The notes: generated by a model not told the origin, from the sequence alone. A DNA stretch of 40,107 nt from Bacteroidota bacterium (GCA_013816895.1 JACDDR010000028.1:1-40107); one strand, 5' to 3'; shown: positions 25,889-34,045, numbered from the stretch's first letter. Translations and numbers: made by a program.

Positions 25889-27298
25889 TTAACTGTAGTT
25901 TTTGGCTAACGCCCCCTGCAAATGCGACAGTATCTGTGTTTCACCTTTATTCCGGGCCATAAATAAGGTAATAGAATCTTTTTGTTTACTGCTCAGCGGG
26001 CCCCCTCTTTTTCTCACGTCGGCTTCAAGCACTTTTAATAAATCAAGCACATGCGCATAATTTGTTATTTTTTCAGCCTTGATTTTTCTGTACACTCCTT
26101 TAAGAATACTATCCGCCATGTCATATTCGTGTAAAAGAATATAGGTATATGCAAGAGATATTTTTATGTCAGTATTAATATGAAAATAATCTTTAAAACT
26201 ATTCTCGTTTAAGAGTTTGTTTAATTTATTCGCAGATTCCTTAAAATTTTTTGAATAAACTTCCGCCATAGAATCGTACATGCCCATTAAAACCTTGGTA
26301 TGCATATCATTAACATCGAACAATATATTTTTCCGGTCACCTCCCACTAACTCTTTTTCTTTTCCCTGTAATTCTAAAAAACCCAACTTTGAAATAAGAA
26401 AACGCGAAGTGCAGCTTATGTTCGAATAAAGAAAAAGTGTACTAATCCCCGAATTCACTTTCTCATAAAATGTGGTAGCAGCTTTGGTATTACCGGTTTT
26501 ATAATAATACTCAAAATACAAATGCTCAAGGGCTGGTACCCATTTTTTTTGGCAAGATGATTCAGGCAACTCTTCAATTAATTTGTGCGTATGATGAAGC
26601 AATTCCTCTGCGTTTATTTCTTTATTCAAGTCTGTATGGCAAAAAATGCATAACTGGAGCTCCAGAAAATTTTTAACGATTTCAACCTGCCGCGAAGGAT
26701 TAAGAGAAAAGTGATCGTTGACCTCCTTCCGCATAAACAGAAGTGTTTCAATGATTTTTGGAACGCGTGAAAAATTATACTGCCCAAGCATACGATTGAA
26801 ATTTCCGAGTATTTCCTCCGCTTTTTCCAGACATAATCCAAACGCTATATGTTTATTATAAAGCTGAGAATATTGAAAATATTTTTCGGAATATAGGTGA
26901 ACCTTTTTAAGAGCACTATACACAATCAATAACTCATTATGCATGTCATACTTCAGAAGATCTTCTTCCAGCTTTTTCAAAAAAGCAACAGCAACATCTC
27001 GCGGTTCTGAAAGACACATACCGGTAACGAGATTTAATTTTTTAAGTAAGCCCTCACGATTATCGTGTATATCGCCCGAGAGTTCCTGCTGGATTTTATG
27101 ATACAGGCGCGACTTCAGCACGTAAAACGAATTGGAATTAAGATTCAGTTTTTTTATTACTTGTTCATCGTTTAAGTTTTCGCGATACGATTGAAGCAAA
27201 CACAAAAAATTTTCCGATTTATTTTTAACAAGAGTTTTTTCTATCGCCCTATATATCTCCGAATCCAGCTGCGAAATTATTTTTTTAAGTTTGATCAT
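25889..27298 (-). CDS. Unrecognised all-helical (TPR-like) protein with HTH-like N-terminus, in signalling operon
   Basis: A 469-residue cytoplasmic protein (no signal or membrane segment) that I do not recognise as a named family. The N-terminal 70 residues contain LLQSYRENLNDEQVIKKLNL then NSFYVLKSRLYHKIQQEL, a helix-turn-helix-like arrangement resembling sigma-region-4 or small DNA-binding domains. The rest is a chain of amphipathic helices with TPR-like features (YYKTGNTKAATTFYEKV, AYTYILLHEYDMADSILKGVY). Position directly upstream of a response regulator and a hybrid kinase suggests a regulatory role. It is divergent from the NarL-type regulator gene at 27513 with 214 bp between them. 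Its function is open. Confidence 0.75.
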   Translation of the reverse strand: MIKLKKIISQLDSEIYRAIEKTLVKNKSENFLCLLQSYRENLNDEQVIKKLNLNSNSFYVLKSRLYHKIQQELSGDIHDNREGLLKKLNLVTGMCLSEPRDVAVAFLKKLEEDLLKYDMHNELLIVYSALKKVHLYSEKYFQYSQLYNKHIAFGLCLEKAEEILGNFNRMLGQYNFSRVPKIIETLLFMRKEVNDHFSLNPSRQVEIVKNFLELQLCIFCHTDLNKEINAEELLHHTHKLIEELPESSCQKKWVPALEHLYFEYYYKTGNTKAATTFYEKVNSGISTLFLYSNISCTSRFLISKLGFLELQGKEKELVGGDRKNILFDVNDMHTKVLMGMYDSMAEVYSKNFKESANKLNKLLNENSFKDYFHINTDIKISLAYTYILLHEYDMADSILKGVYRKIKAEKITNYAHVLDLLKVLEADVRKRGGPLSSKQKDSITLFMARNKGETQILSHLQGALAKNYS

Positions 27299-27323
27299 TA
27301 AATCTTTACATCAAAATGTTTAA

Positions 27324-27331
27324 TATCTTTG
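27324..27331 (+). promoter_or_regulatory. Candidate -7 element TATCTTTG upstream of NarL-type regulator gene
   Basis: This octamer is an exact match to TAnnTTTG on the plus strand, 181 bp before the GTG start at 27513. No TTTG -33 box stands at the normal 17-23 bp distance. It would give a long leader containing the operator-like repeats just before the start codon. Confidence 0.25.
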
Positions 27332-27474
27332 CTACATAATAAATAGGAAAACAACATTCTCTCAAATATAAACCAAATACCACCCTTAGAAAATGATACA
27401 GATAATGTACCAGTCACCGACATTTTTTATACTATGCTAACAATCAATTACTTAATTATTAATGGGAATTTTTT

Positions 27475-27514
27475 CCTGGGTAAACACCTAGGTATTTCTA
27501 ATAGAATACCCAGT
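27475..27514 (+). promoter_or_regulatory. Operator-like triplet of CCTRGGTA half-sites at regulator start
   Basis: CCTGGGTA (27475-27482) and CCTAGGTA (27487-27494) are direct repeats 12 bp apart, and TACCCAGT (27507-27514) is the inverted copy (7 of 8 bases). The inverted copy overlaps the GTG start of the NarL-type regulator. The arrangement suggests binding of a dimeric regulator, perhaps the regulator itself, or an RNA hairpin between CTGGGTA and TACCCAG that would sequester the start. Confidence 0.45.
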
Positions 27515-28175
27515 GCAGGAAAATAGGCCAATAAGCATTTTAGTGACGGAAGATCAGGAGCTGATGCGTAAGTCTTTTATCGCATTGCTTAAACAGAATT
27601 CCGCGTTCGAGGTGGTAGCCGAAGCATCCAACGGAAAGGAGTTGCTTGAGATTTTAAAACATAACCTCCCCGATATTGTTTTGCTGGATATTGAAATGCC
27701 GTTAATGAACGGCAAAGAAGCGTTGGAAATAATTGTCAGGCGTTTTCCCGGATTAAAAGTTATCATGCTCAGCATGCACGCCGGCCCCACTTTTATAGCT
27801 GAATTAATGGCGCGGGGCGCAAGGGCATTTTTACCAAAGGGCTGCGACCCCGCCTCTCTTTTTACAGCCATTCATACTGTTTATTCTGAAGGCTATTATT
27901 TTGATAAAACCATTTCAGAAGCCATGTTACGAGGACTTCAGAAAGAGAAATCAATCAATCCCATACTCGATGAACTCGCGCTCAGCGAACGTGAAGTAAA
28001 AATATTAAAAGAGATTTGTGACGGAAAAACAAATAAGGACATCGCCGAAGGTTTGTGCGTGTCAGTAAGCACTATTGATTTTCACCGGGCTAACATTTAT
28101 AAAAAAACATGTTCGCACAACATTACCGATTTACTAAAATACGCGATTAAAAACGGGTTCGTGTCGCTAGCGTAA
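27513..28175 (+). CDS. NarL/LuxR-family DNA-binding response regulator
   Basis: A 220-residue regulator. Residues 7-125 are a receiver with acidic residues in VTEDQE, phospho-acceptor D59 (VLLDIEMPLMNG), MLSMHAG and the lysine in FLPKGCD. Residues about 153-215 form a LuxR-type HTH: LSEREVKILKEICDGKTNKDIA, then VSVSTIDFHRANIYKK. GTG at 27513 is taken because an in-frame TAG lies 24 bp upstream and the receiver needs these residues. The 3' end overlaps the convergent SPW gene by 9 bp. No adjacent kinase is on the same strand, but the divergent operon at 23568-27298 encodes one that may phosphorylate it. Confidence 0.9.
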   Translation: MQENRPISILVTEDQELMRKSFIALLKQNSAFEVVAEASNGKELLEILKHNLPDIVLLDIEMPLMNGKEALEIIVRRFPGLKVIMLSMHAGPTFIAELMARGARAFLPKGCDPASLFTAIHTVYSEGYYFDKTISEAMLRGLQKEKSINPILDELALSEREVKILKEICDGKTNKDIAEGLCVSVSTIDFHRANIYKKTCSHNITDLLKYAIKNGFVSLA

Positions 28176-28550
28176 ACTCAGAGAACTCTTCTCAACTCTT
28201 TGAGAGTTCACTTTTTCATTAAGTCCGCCAGAATTTGCGATTTGTAACAATCCAAAAATCAGGTGCGGAGCGTATATGTATTCACTGAAATCATAAAGCC
28301 AGGGGCTTGCGGCCAGGAAAACTCCAAAGGTGCAATCAGCTGCTTTGTGCATTTCAACGCTGAAAATTTTTACCAGCCCGAAGTTCAGGTTGGAAAAAAG
28401 AGTATAAGCAATTAGAATAACACCCATCACCATTGGCACATCCTGAACAACATCAAGACCTGCGAATCCGAACAACCAGGGAGAAACCAGTAAAAGCGTC
28501 CCTAAAGTGTAGTCCACAATTCCATGCCATTTTTCGGTAAATATTTTCAT
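28167..28550 (-). CDS. SPW-repeat membrane protein
   Basis: A 127-residue inner-membrane protein with four hydrophobic segments in two similar halves. Each half carries the SPW signature: LLVSPWLFGF at about 21-30 and AASPWLYDF at about 80-88. The halves are also alike before it (KWHGIVDYTLGTLL and MHKAADCTFGVFLA), so it arose by internal duplication. Function of the SPW family is not established. It is transcribed away from the YciF-type gene and its last 9 bp overlap the end of the NarL-type regulator gene. Confidence 0.88.
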   Translation of the reverse strand: MKIFTEKWHGIVDYTLGTLLLVSPWLFGFAGLDVVQDVPMVMGVILIAYTLFSNLNFGLVKIFSVEMHKAADCTFGVFLAASPWLYDFSEYIYAPHLIFGLLQIANSGGLNEKVNSQRVEKSSLSLR

Positions 28551-28703
28551 AAATAGGCTTTTTCAGAGCTTATGTAGGGAAGTTCGTGCCATGACCAAAA
28601 TTCACCATGAAATATCGATGTGTGGACAAAATAACCCACTAGTGAACTTTAATACTCTAAAAAACAAAAAAATATTAAAATAGTCCGGGTACGCTATTTT
28701 CCT

Positions 28704-28724
28704 TTAGTAAATAACATTTACTAA
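28704..28724. promoter_or_regulatory. Perfect 9-bp inverted repeat upstream of YciF-type gene
   Basis: TTAGTAAAT and ATTTACTAA are perfect inverted copies with AAC between them, ending 17 bp before the ATG at 28742. The position and symmetry fit an operator for a dimeric repressor that controls the ferritin-like gene, or a short leader hairpin. Confidence 0.5.
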
Positions 28725-28741
28725 TCACAAAAAAAAATCTT

Positions 28742-29314
28742 ATGAAAACATCCGGCAAAAAAAGCACTAAATCAGAAGCAATGGAATATGGTATGGAAGA
28801 ATCTACCTTAATGAAGTTGTTTGAAAACGAGTTAAAAGATATTTACTGGGCTGAAAAGGCGTTGGTGAAAGCCATTCCGAAAATGATAAAAAAAGCAACC
28901 TCAGACGAATTGATTGAAGCGCTTGAAACACACCTGGAAGAAACCGAGAACCAGGTAAAAAAAGTAGAGCGTGTTTTTGAATCGATTAATAAAAAACCTG
29001 TTGCCAAAAAGTGCGAAGCCATGAACGGCCTTATTAAAGAGGCGGAAGAGATAATGAAAGAATCAGAAGATGGCGCTATGCGTGATGCCGGAATTATAAC
29101 TGCCGCTCAAAAAGTTGAGCATTACGAAATCGCTTCCTACGGAACTTTACGCACCTTTGCTCAAACCCTTGGGCTGGACGAAGCAGTAACATTACTTGAA
29201 GAAATTCTTGAAGAAGAAAAAACGGCTGACCTGAAATTAACAGAGGTTGCAGAAGCTACCATCAACATCCAGGCAGCCACTGAAGTGGAAGAGGACGCTG
29301 AAGAAGAAGAATAG
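28742..29314 (+). CDS. YciF/YciE-type ferritin-like protein (DUF892)
   Basis: A 190-residue four-helix protein. The core (residues about 22-175) matches the DUF892 family: LFENELKDIYWAEKALVKAIPKM, LEETENQVKKVERVFE, DAGIITAAQKVEHYEIASYGTL and LLEEILEEEKTADLKLTEVAE. The repeated Glu plus ExxH-type residues (E31, E38, E65 region, VEHYEIASY) resemble a di-metal ferritin-like site. Family members are induced by osmotic or general stress in enterobacteria. The N-terminal 20 residues are Lys/Ser-rich and the last 12 are a Glu-rich tail, both likely disordered. The gene is followed 26 bp later by a strong terminator and then the cyanophycin operon. Confidence 0.85.
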   Translation: MKTSGKKSTKSEAMEYGMEESTLMKLFENELKDIYWAEKALVKAIPKMIKKATSDELIEALETHLEETENQVKKVERVFESINKKPVAKKCEAMNGLIKEAEEIMKESEDGAMRDAGIITAAQKVEHYEIASYGTLRTFAQTLGLDEAVTLLEEILEEEKTADLKLTEVAEATINIQAATEVEEDAEEEE

Positions 29315-29340
29315 TCGGATCTTAAATATTTTAAATTAAT

Positions 29341-29367
29341 AAAAGGCAACTACGGGTTGCCTTTTTT
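29341..29367 (+). terminator. Strong intrinsic terminator between YciF-type gene and cphA
   Basis: A perfect 10-bp stem, AAAAGGCAAC (29341-29350) with GTTGCCTTTT (29356-29365), closes a 5-base loop and runs into T residues. It lies 26 bp after the ferritin-like gene and its T-run ends only 19 bp before the cphA ATG at 29387. It therefore either separates the two genes, leaving almost no room for a cphA promoter, or works as an attenuator on read-through. Confidence 0.88.
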
Positions 29368-29386
29368 CTCTTGCCCTTTACCTGAT

Positions 29387-31978
29387 ATGAAACTAATAGA
29401 AACGAAAGTGATGCGCGGGCCCAATTATTGGTCAGTAGACCAGGGCTCCTTAATAGTGCTCAAAATCCAGTTAGATGATATAGCTGAAAGTGAGGTAAAC
29501 ACTGTCATGCAAAAAGCCATCCTGGAAATTCCGGCATTATCGTCGAAACATCATATTCAAGATCATGTTCAGAAAGGTCTTCCGTTGCTTATAAAGCATC
29601 TGGCCGTTGAACTGCAGTGCATGGCGGAAATGCCATGTACCTACGCCCGGTCAAGAGCCGGAAGTAACAAGGGCGAACACTTTATAATTGTGGAGTATAC
29701 CATTGAGGAGGCGGGTGTGCATGCTGCAAAAACGGCTCTTCATATTACAGAAGCCTTGCTCAAAGGGGAACCGGTAGATATTAAATCTCACATCAGTGAG
29801 CTTAACGAAATCAGACATTCCCGTAAACTCGGCGCCACATCTGCTGATATCCTTGATGCGGTAAAGGAAAGAAAAATTCCATTCCGACGTTTCGATAATG
29901 GCTCGCTGATCATATTGGGTTACGGCAATAAACAACAGAAGATCCGTACCGCTGTAACCGACTCCACCAGCGGCCTTGGAATAGAGTTAGCGGGCGACAA
30001 GGAGGAAACAAAAAAAATGCTGGCGGAAGCTAATGTACCCGTTCCAAAAGGCATTCTTGTTTACAGCGAAGCCGGTTTAAGAGAACGCATCATTGAAGTT
30101 AAATTCCCTGTTGTTATAAAACCACTGGATGGAAATCACGGACGCGGAGTAACTACGAATATAATGGACGTTGAGAAAGCAGTTTTCGGTTTCACTATAG
30201 CAAAAAAGATCTCTAAAGCCGTTATTCTTGAGGAATACATTGAAGGAAATGATTACCGCTTTCTGGTAATCAATTTTAAATTAATCGCGGTTGCCAAACG
30301 GACTCCGGCTTTTGTGAAAGGCGACGGAAAATCCACTATTCAGCAACTCGTTGATGAGGAAAATAAAAACCCGGAACGAGGCAGCGAAGAAAAACATGTT
30401 CTGGCTATCATAAAAATTGATGAAGTCACTAAAAAAATACTTTCCGAAAAAAATCTAAGTGCTGATTCTATTCCTGCTTCCGGTGAAATTATTGTTTTAA
30501 AAGACACTGCCAATATCAGCGCAGGCGGAACAGCTGAAGATGTCACTGAAACAGTTCATCCCGAAAATATTTTTATGGCCGAACGCGTTGCGAAAATGTT
30601 TAACCTCAATATCTGCGGAATTGACGTTATGGCAAAAGCTGTAGATATTCCTATTACGCGCGAGGTGGGAGCGGTTATCGAAGTGAATGCTGGTCCGGGT
30701 TTGCGTATGCACTCGAATCCACAGGGCGGAAAAATCCGGGACGTAGCCTCACCTATTGTTGAAATGATGTTTCCTACGCCGCAACATGCGCGAATTCCAA
30801 TTGTTGCAGTCACCGGCACAAATGGAAAAACTACTACCACCAGGATGATTGCTCACCTTGCAAAACACGCGGGGCATACGCCGGGTTTCTGCACTACTGA
30901 AGGAATATACGTTGACGGACATATGACCTTTGAAGGCGATTGCACCGGTTATCTCAGCGCTCACGACGTGTTATTTGACCCCGTAGTAGACTTTGCGGTA
31001 CTTGAATGCGCGCGAGGCGGCATCCTGAAATCCGGTCTTGGTTTTGATCATTGCGACATCAGCGTGGTTACCAATATTACAGAAGATCATCTTGGACTGA
31101 AAGACATAAATACTCTTGAAGATATGGCCAAGGTTAAAAGTGTAGTTGCAAGGAGCACCACTAAAAACGGATACTCTATTTTAAATGCTGACAATGATCT
31201 CTCCTATAAAATAATGGATGACCTTGAATGCAACGTAGCATTATTCAGCATGAAAAGCGAAAATGAAAGAATAAAAGAACATGTTAAAAATGGCGGGCTT
31301 GCCGCTACTGTTGAAAGCGGATATGTGATTGTACACAAAGGGAAAACAAAAATACAAATAGAACTTATCGATAACATTCCTGTTACGTTTAAAGGGAAGG
31401 CAAGTTATATGATCAAGAATATTTTACCTGCTGTTCTTACAGGCATCATCAGTGGTTTTACGGTAGATGAAATTCAGAAAGGATTAAAAACTTTTTATCC
31501 ATCGCCACACTTAACACCGGGCAGAATGAATCTGTTTGACTTTACCCGCTTCAAAGTAATGATTGATTACGCGCATAACATGGACGGGTTCTTTGAGCTT
31601 AAACGCTTTCTTGATGAAGTAGAAGACTCTCCCAAAGTGGGCCTGATAGCTGTAGCCGGCGACAGACGCGATGAAGACATCAGACATGTGGGTTTACTGG
31701 CGGCAACCATGTTTGACAAGATCATTATCAAACATGATAAAGACTTGCGGGGACGCACCGCTGAAAACATCTCCGAACTTTTACTGGAAGGCATATCGCA
31801 AATAAATAAGGCAGTTCCCACAATGATTATTTCAGAGGAAAAGGAAGCCATTGAATATGCTCTTGACAATGCTGAAAAAGGATCATTCATTCTCATTTGC
31901 GCCGGCATTGTTTCAGAAACTGTTGACCAGGTAAGTCAGCTTTATAAAATAAACAGTTTAATAACGCAGATACATTAA
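29387..31978 (+). CDS. cphA: Cyanophycin synthetase, copy 1 (N-domain HxxEH motif lost)
   Basis: Polymerises cyanophycin: the ATP-grasp domain adds Asp to the backbone C-terminus and the Mur-ligase-like domain links Arg to each Asp side chain. The protein is 863 residues, normal for CphA. The start is ATG 29387 because the family opening KVMRGPNYWS follows at once; a TTG frame 30 bp upstream would run through the terminator. The ATP-grasp part shows KPLDGNHGRG (245-254), ANISAGGTAEDVT and EVNA (432-435). The Mur part shows GTNGKTTTT (from 477), VLECARGGI, ITEDHL, DYAHN and DRRDEDIR, so both synthetic sites look intact. The N domain reads LPLLIKHLAVELQ where copy 2 has IGHVVEHIALEIQ, so the metal-type HxxEH is gone (first His to L67, Glu to K70). 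It is the first gene of a tight operon with cphB and iaaA. Confidence 0.95.
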   Translation: MKLIETKVMRGPNYWSVDQGSLIVLKIQLDDIAESEVNTVMQKAILEIPALSSKHHIQDHVQKGLPLLIKHLAVELQCMAEMPCTYARSRAGSNKGEHFIIVEYTIEEAGVHAAKTALHITEALLKGEPVDIKSHISELNEIRHSRKLGATSADILDAVKERKIPFRRFDNGSLIILGYGNKQQKIRTAVTDSTSGLGIELAGDKEETKKMLAEANVPVPKGILVYSEAGLRERIIEVKFPVVIKPLDGNHGRGVTTNIMDVEKAVFGFTIAKKISKAVILEEYIEGNDYRFLVINFKLIAVAKRTPAFVKGDGKSTIQQLVDEENKNPERGSEEKHVLAIIKIDEVTKKILSEKNLSADSIPASGEIIVLKDTANISAGGTAEDVTETVHPENIFMAERVAKMFNLNICGIDVMAKAVDIPITREVGAVIEVNAGPGLRMHSNPQGGKIRDVASPIVEMMFPTPQHARIPIVAVTGTNGKTTTTRMIAHLAKHAGHTPGFCTTEGIYVDGHMTFEGDCTGYLSAHDVLFDPVVDFAVLECARGGILKSGLGFDHCDISVVTNITEDHLGLKDINTLEDMAKVKSVVARSTTKNGYSILNADNDLSYKIMDDLECNVALFSMKSENERIKEHVKNGGLAATVESGYVIVHKGKTKIQIELIDNIPVTFKGKASYMIKNILPAVLTGIISGFTVDEIQKGLKTFYPSPHLTPGRMNLFDFTRFKVMIDYAHNMDGFFELKRFLDEVEDSPKVGLIAVAGDRRDEDIRHVGLLAATMFDKIIIKHDKDLRGRTAENISELLLEGISQINKAVPTMIISEEKEAIEYALDNAEKGSFILICAGIVSETVDQVSQLYKINSLITQIH

Positions 31979-31979
31979 T

Positions 31980-32866
31980 ATGCTTAGAAAAGTACCTAAA
32001 GGCAGTCTGTTAATTATTGGCGGTGCCGAAGATAAAGGGGGAGACGAACATCCAATAATAAAAGGCAGAAATAAACAATACGAGGCGCATGAGATATTAA
32101 ACCTGCTCCTTCCCGAACGAAAAAATTCCGGCAACATAGAAATTATAACAACCGCTTCTTCGGAGCCCGACCAGATAAGCAAACGCTACCAACACGCCTT
32201 CTTAGAATTTGGTTATAAACGCGTAGGCTTCATTAACATGGGAAATAGTTACGACGCCAGTAACCCAGAATATAAAAAAAGAATAGAGAAAGCGCACGCT
32301 GTTCTTTTCAGTGGCGGTGACCAATTCAGACTTTCAACCATTCTGGGCAATACAGATATATTGCAGGTCATCCGCGAAAAATATTTAACGACCCGGGCTT
32401 CATCGTAGCAGGAACCAGTGCCGGCGCAGCAGCTGCAGGCATGTTAATGATGTTTGAAGGTGAGAATAATGAAGCCCTTTTAAAAGGCGGAGTAAAGATA
32501 AGTTCAGGACTAGGCTTTGTAGATGGTTGCCTGATTGATACGCATTTCGTGAAACGCGGAAGATTCGGCCGACTCGCGGAAGCCGTTGTGATGAATCCGA
32601 CATGCATTGGAATTGGACTGGGCGAAGACACTGCTCTGCTTATAAAAAAAGGCAAAGATGCCCGGTGTCTTGGCTCCGGCATGGTTATTATCATCGATGG
32701 CAATGACGTTGGACACACTAACATTGCTTATGCCCCTGTAGATTCTCCGTTATGTATTGAGAACCTTCGCGTTCATGTTTTATGTAAAGGAAGTGGGTAC
32801 AATTTAGAAAAGCGCAAATTCGTACCATCGATAGAAGATCTTAAAGAGGAAAAAAAACTCATCTGA
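31980..32866 (+). pseudogene. cphB: Cyanophycinase, copy 1, with one-base frameshift before the catalytic serine
   Basis: Serine exopeptidase of family S51 that cuts cyanophycin to beta-Asp-Arg dipeptides. The first frame (31980-32408) encodes GSLLIIGGAEDKG, IITTAS and FSGGDQFRLS, then stops shortly after EKYL. The conserved continuation is in the next frame from about 32387: NDPGFIVAGTSAGAAA with the nucleophile, DTHFVKRGRFGRL with the His, and GIGLGEDTALL with the Glu. One added T in the TTT at 32384-32386 would give KYFNDPGF and a 295-residue protein, against 297 for copy 2. Everything else is intact, so this is a very recent lesion, a sequencing error in a short homopolymer, or recoding. 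The gene begins 1 bp after cphA and ends 7 bp before iaaA. Confidence 0.9.
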
Positions 32867-32873
32867 CTATTCT

Positions 32874-33791
32874 ATGTCTAAAATAGCAGTAGGTATACAT
32901 GGAGGTGCCAGGCCGGATTCAGAATTTATCCGGACTAATATTAATGGTTATAAAAAAGCACTGAAAGAATCTGCTGAATTATCCTACGATTTATTAAAAC
33001 GCGGCAAGTGCGCATTAGACGCGGCCGAGGCAGCCATTTCATTTTTAGAAGACTGCGTTTTATTTAATGCCGGCCGGGGTTCTGCAATCAATTCTGTGGG
33101 CATGGTTGAAATGGATGCGTCTATTATGGATGGAAACGATTTACGATGTGGTGCGGTAGCCCTGCTTCGTTTTGTAAAAAATCCGGTGGGTCTTGCCCGA
33201 TTGATCCTTGAGGACAGTCACCACGTTCTGCTGGGCGGTGAAGGTGCGATTGAATATGCGAAAAACAAAGGCGTAAAACTAGAACACGAAGGATATTTTG
33301 TTGTCCCGCATCAGTATGATGCATACATGAAAAAAAGAGATAAATTATCTCCGCAGGAAAAAGAAGACCTTAAAAATCATGGCACTGTTGGTGTTATAGC
33401 GCTTGATAAAAAAGGAAATATTGCATCAGCTACATCAACGGGGGGAACATCCTTTAATAAACAAGGACGTATTGGCGATGCTGCAATGATTGGAATTGGA
33501 TGTTATGCCGATAACAGAACATGCGGCGTTTGCGCAACAGGCGATGGTGAAATAAATATCAGAACTATTGCTGCCGGTTATGTTTCAATGCTGGTTGAAC
33601 AAAAGCTGATGAATGTTCAGGAAGCCTGCGATTATGTGATCCATCAGAAAAATAAACATGTGAAAGGAGATATGGGCCTGATTGCTCTCGACAAATATGG
33701 CAATTTTGCAACCGCCCATAATTCAGAACTCATGCACCGGGCCTGGATAACTCCCGATCAGGAATTAACCATTAAGGTTTATGAAAAATAA
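32874..33791 (+). CDS. iaaA: Isoaspartyl peptidase/L-asparaginase (Ntn hydrolase), copy 1, divergent pocket
   Basis: Plant-type asparaginase family enzyme of 305 residues that cleaves itself before T171 (NHGTVGVIALD) to make alpha and beta subunits and then hydrolyses beta-aspartyl dipeptides. In this setting the likely substrate is the beta-Asp-Arg released by cyanophycinase. Conserved parts are IHGGA at the N-terminus, LFNAGRGSAI (sodium-loop region), EMDASIMDG, ATSTGG and GRIGD with R199/D202. Unlike copy 2, the pocket reads GDAAMIGIGCYAD in place of GDSPIIGAGTYAN, and CATGDGE in place of SCTGHGE. The altered residues flank the substrate-binding Arg/Asp and the oxyanion Thr-Gly, so specificity may differ. 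It is the last gene of the first cyanophycin operon. Confidence 0.92.
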   Translation: MSKIAVGIHGGARPDSEFIRTNINGYKKALKESAELSYDLLKRGKCALDAAEAAISFLEDCVLFNAGRGSAINSVGMVEMDASIMDGNDLRCGAVALLRFVKNPVGLARLILEDSHHVLLGGEGAIEYAKNKGVKLEHEGYFVVPHQYDAYMKKRDKLSPQEKEDLKNHGTVGVIALDKKGNIASATSTGGTSFNKQGRIGDAAMIGIGCYADNRTCGVCATGDGEINIRTIAAGYVSMLVEQKLMNVQEACDYVIHQKNKHVKGDMGLIALDKYGNFATAHNSELMHRAWITPDQELTIKVYEK

Positions 33792-34045
33792 GTATGGTAA
33801 TCTTTTAAAAGGTTTTATCACCGGGATATATTTTGTTGGATACGATTCTTTATCACATCGGTATAACCCCGAACTGGGTAAACTATCCACCATTTAACAT
33901 TCGGGGAAAAGTCTTAAGTTACTAGTTTACATCTCTGTTTCGCTTTGGCATGCTTTTTTAACGTATAAAGTGAAACTATCTGTAATTAACATTATAGCGG
34001 TTGTGAAAGCGTAAATTCAATTATGTAAGCATGATTTTTTTTACG

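Noticed and set aside
29357..29386. TTG start for cphA copy 1, 30 bp upstream of the ATG
   Set aside because: The extra 10 residues would be encoded by the terminator hairpin, and the family start KxxxxKVMRGPN follows the ATG at 29387.
32379..32390. Programmed -1 frameshifting in cyanophycinase copy 1
   Set aside because: The bases at the shift (tat tta acg) do not form a classical X-XXY-YYZ slippery heptamer, and I see no stable downstream structure; a simple one-base deletion or sequencing error is more likely.
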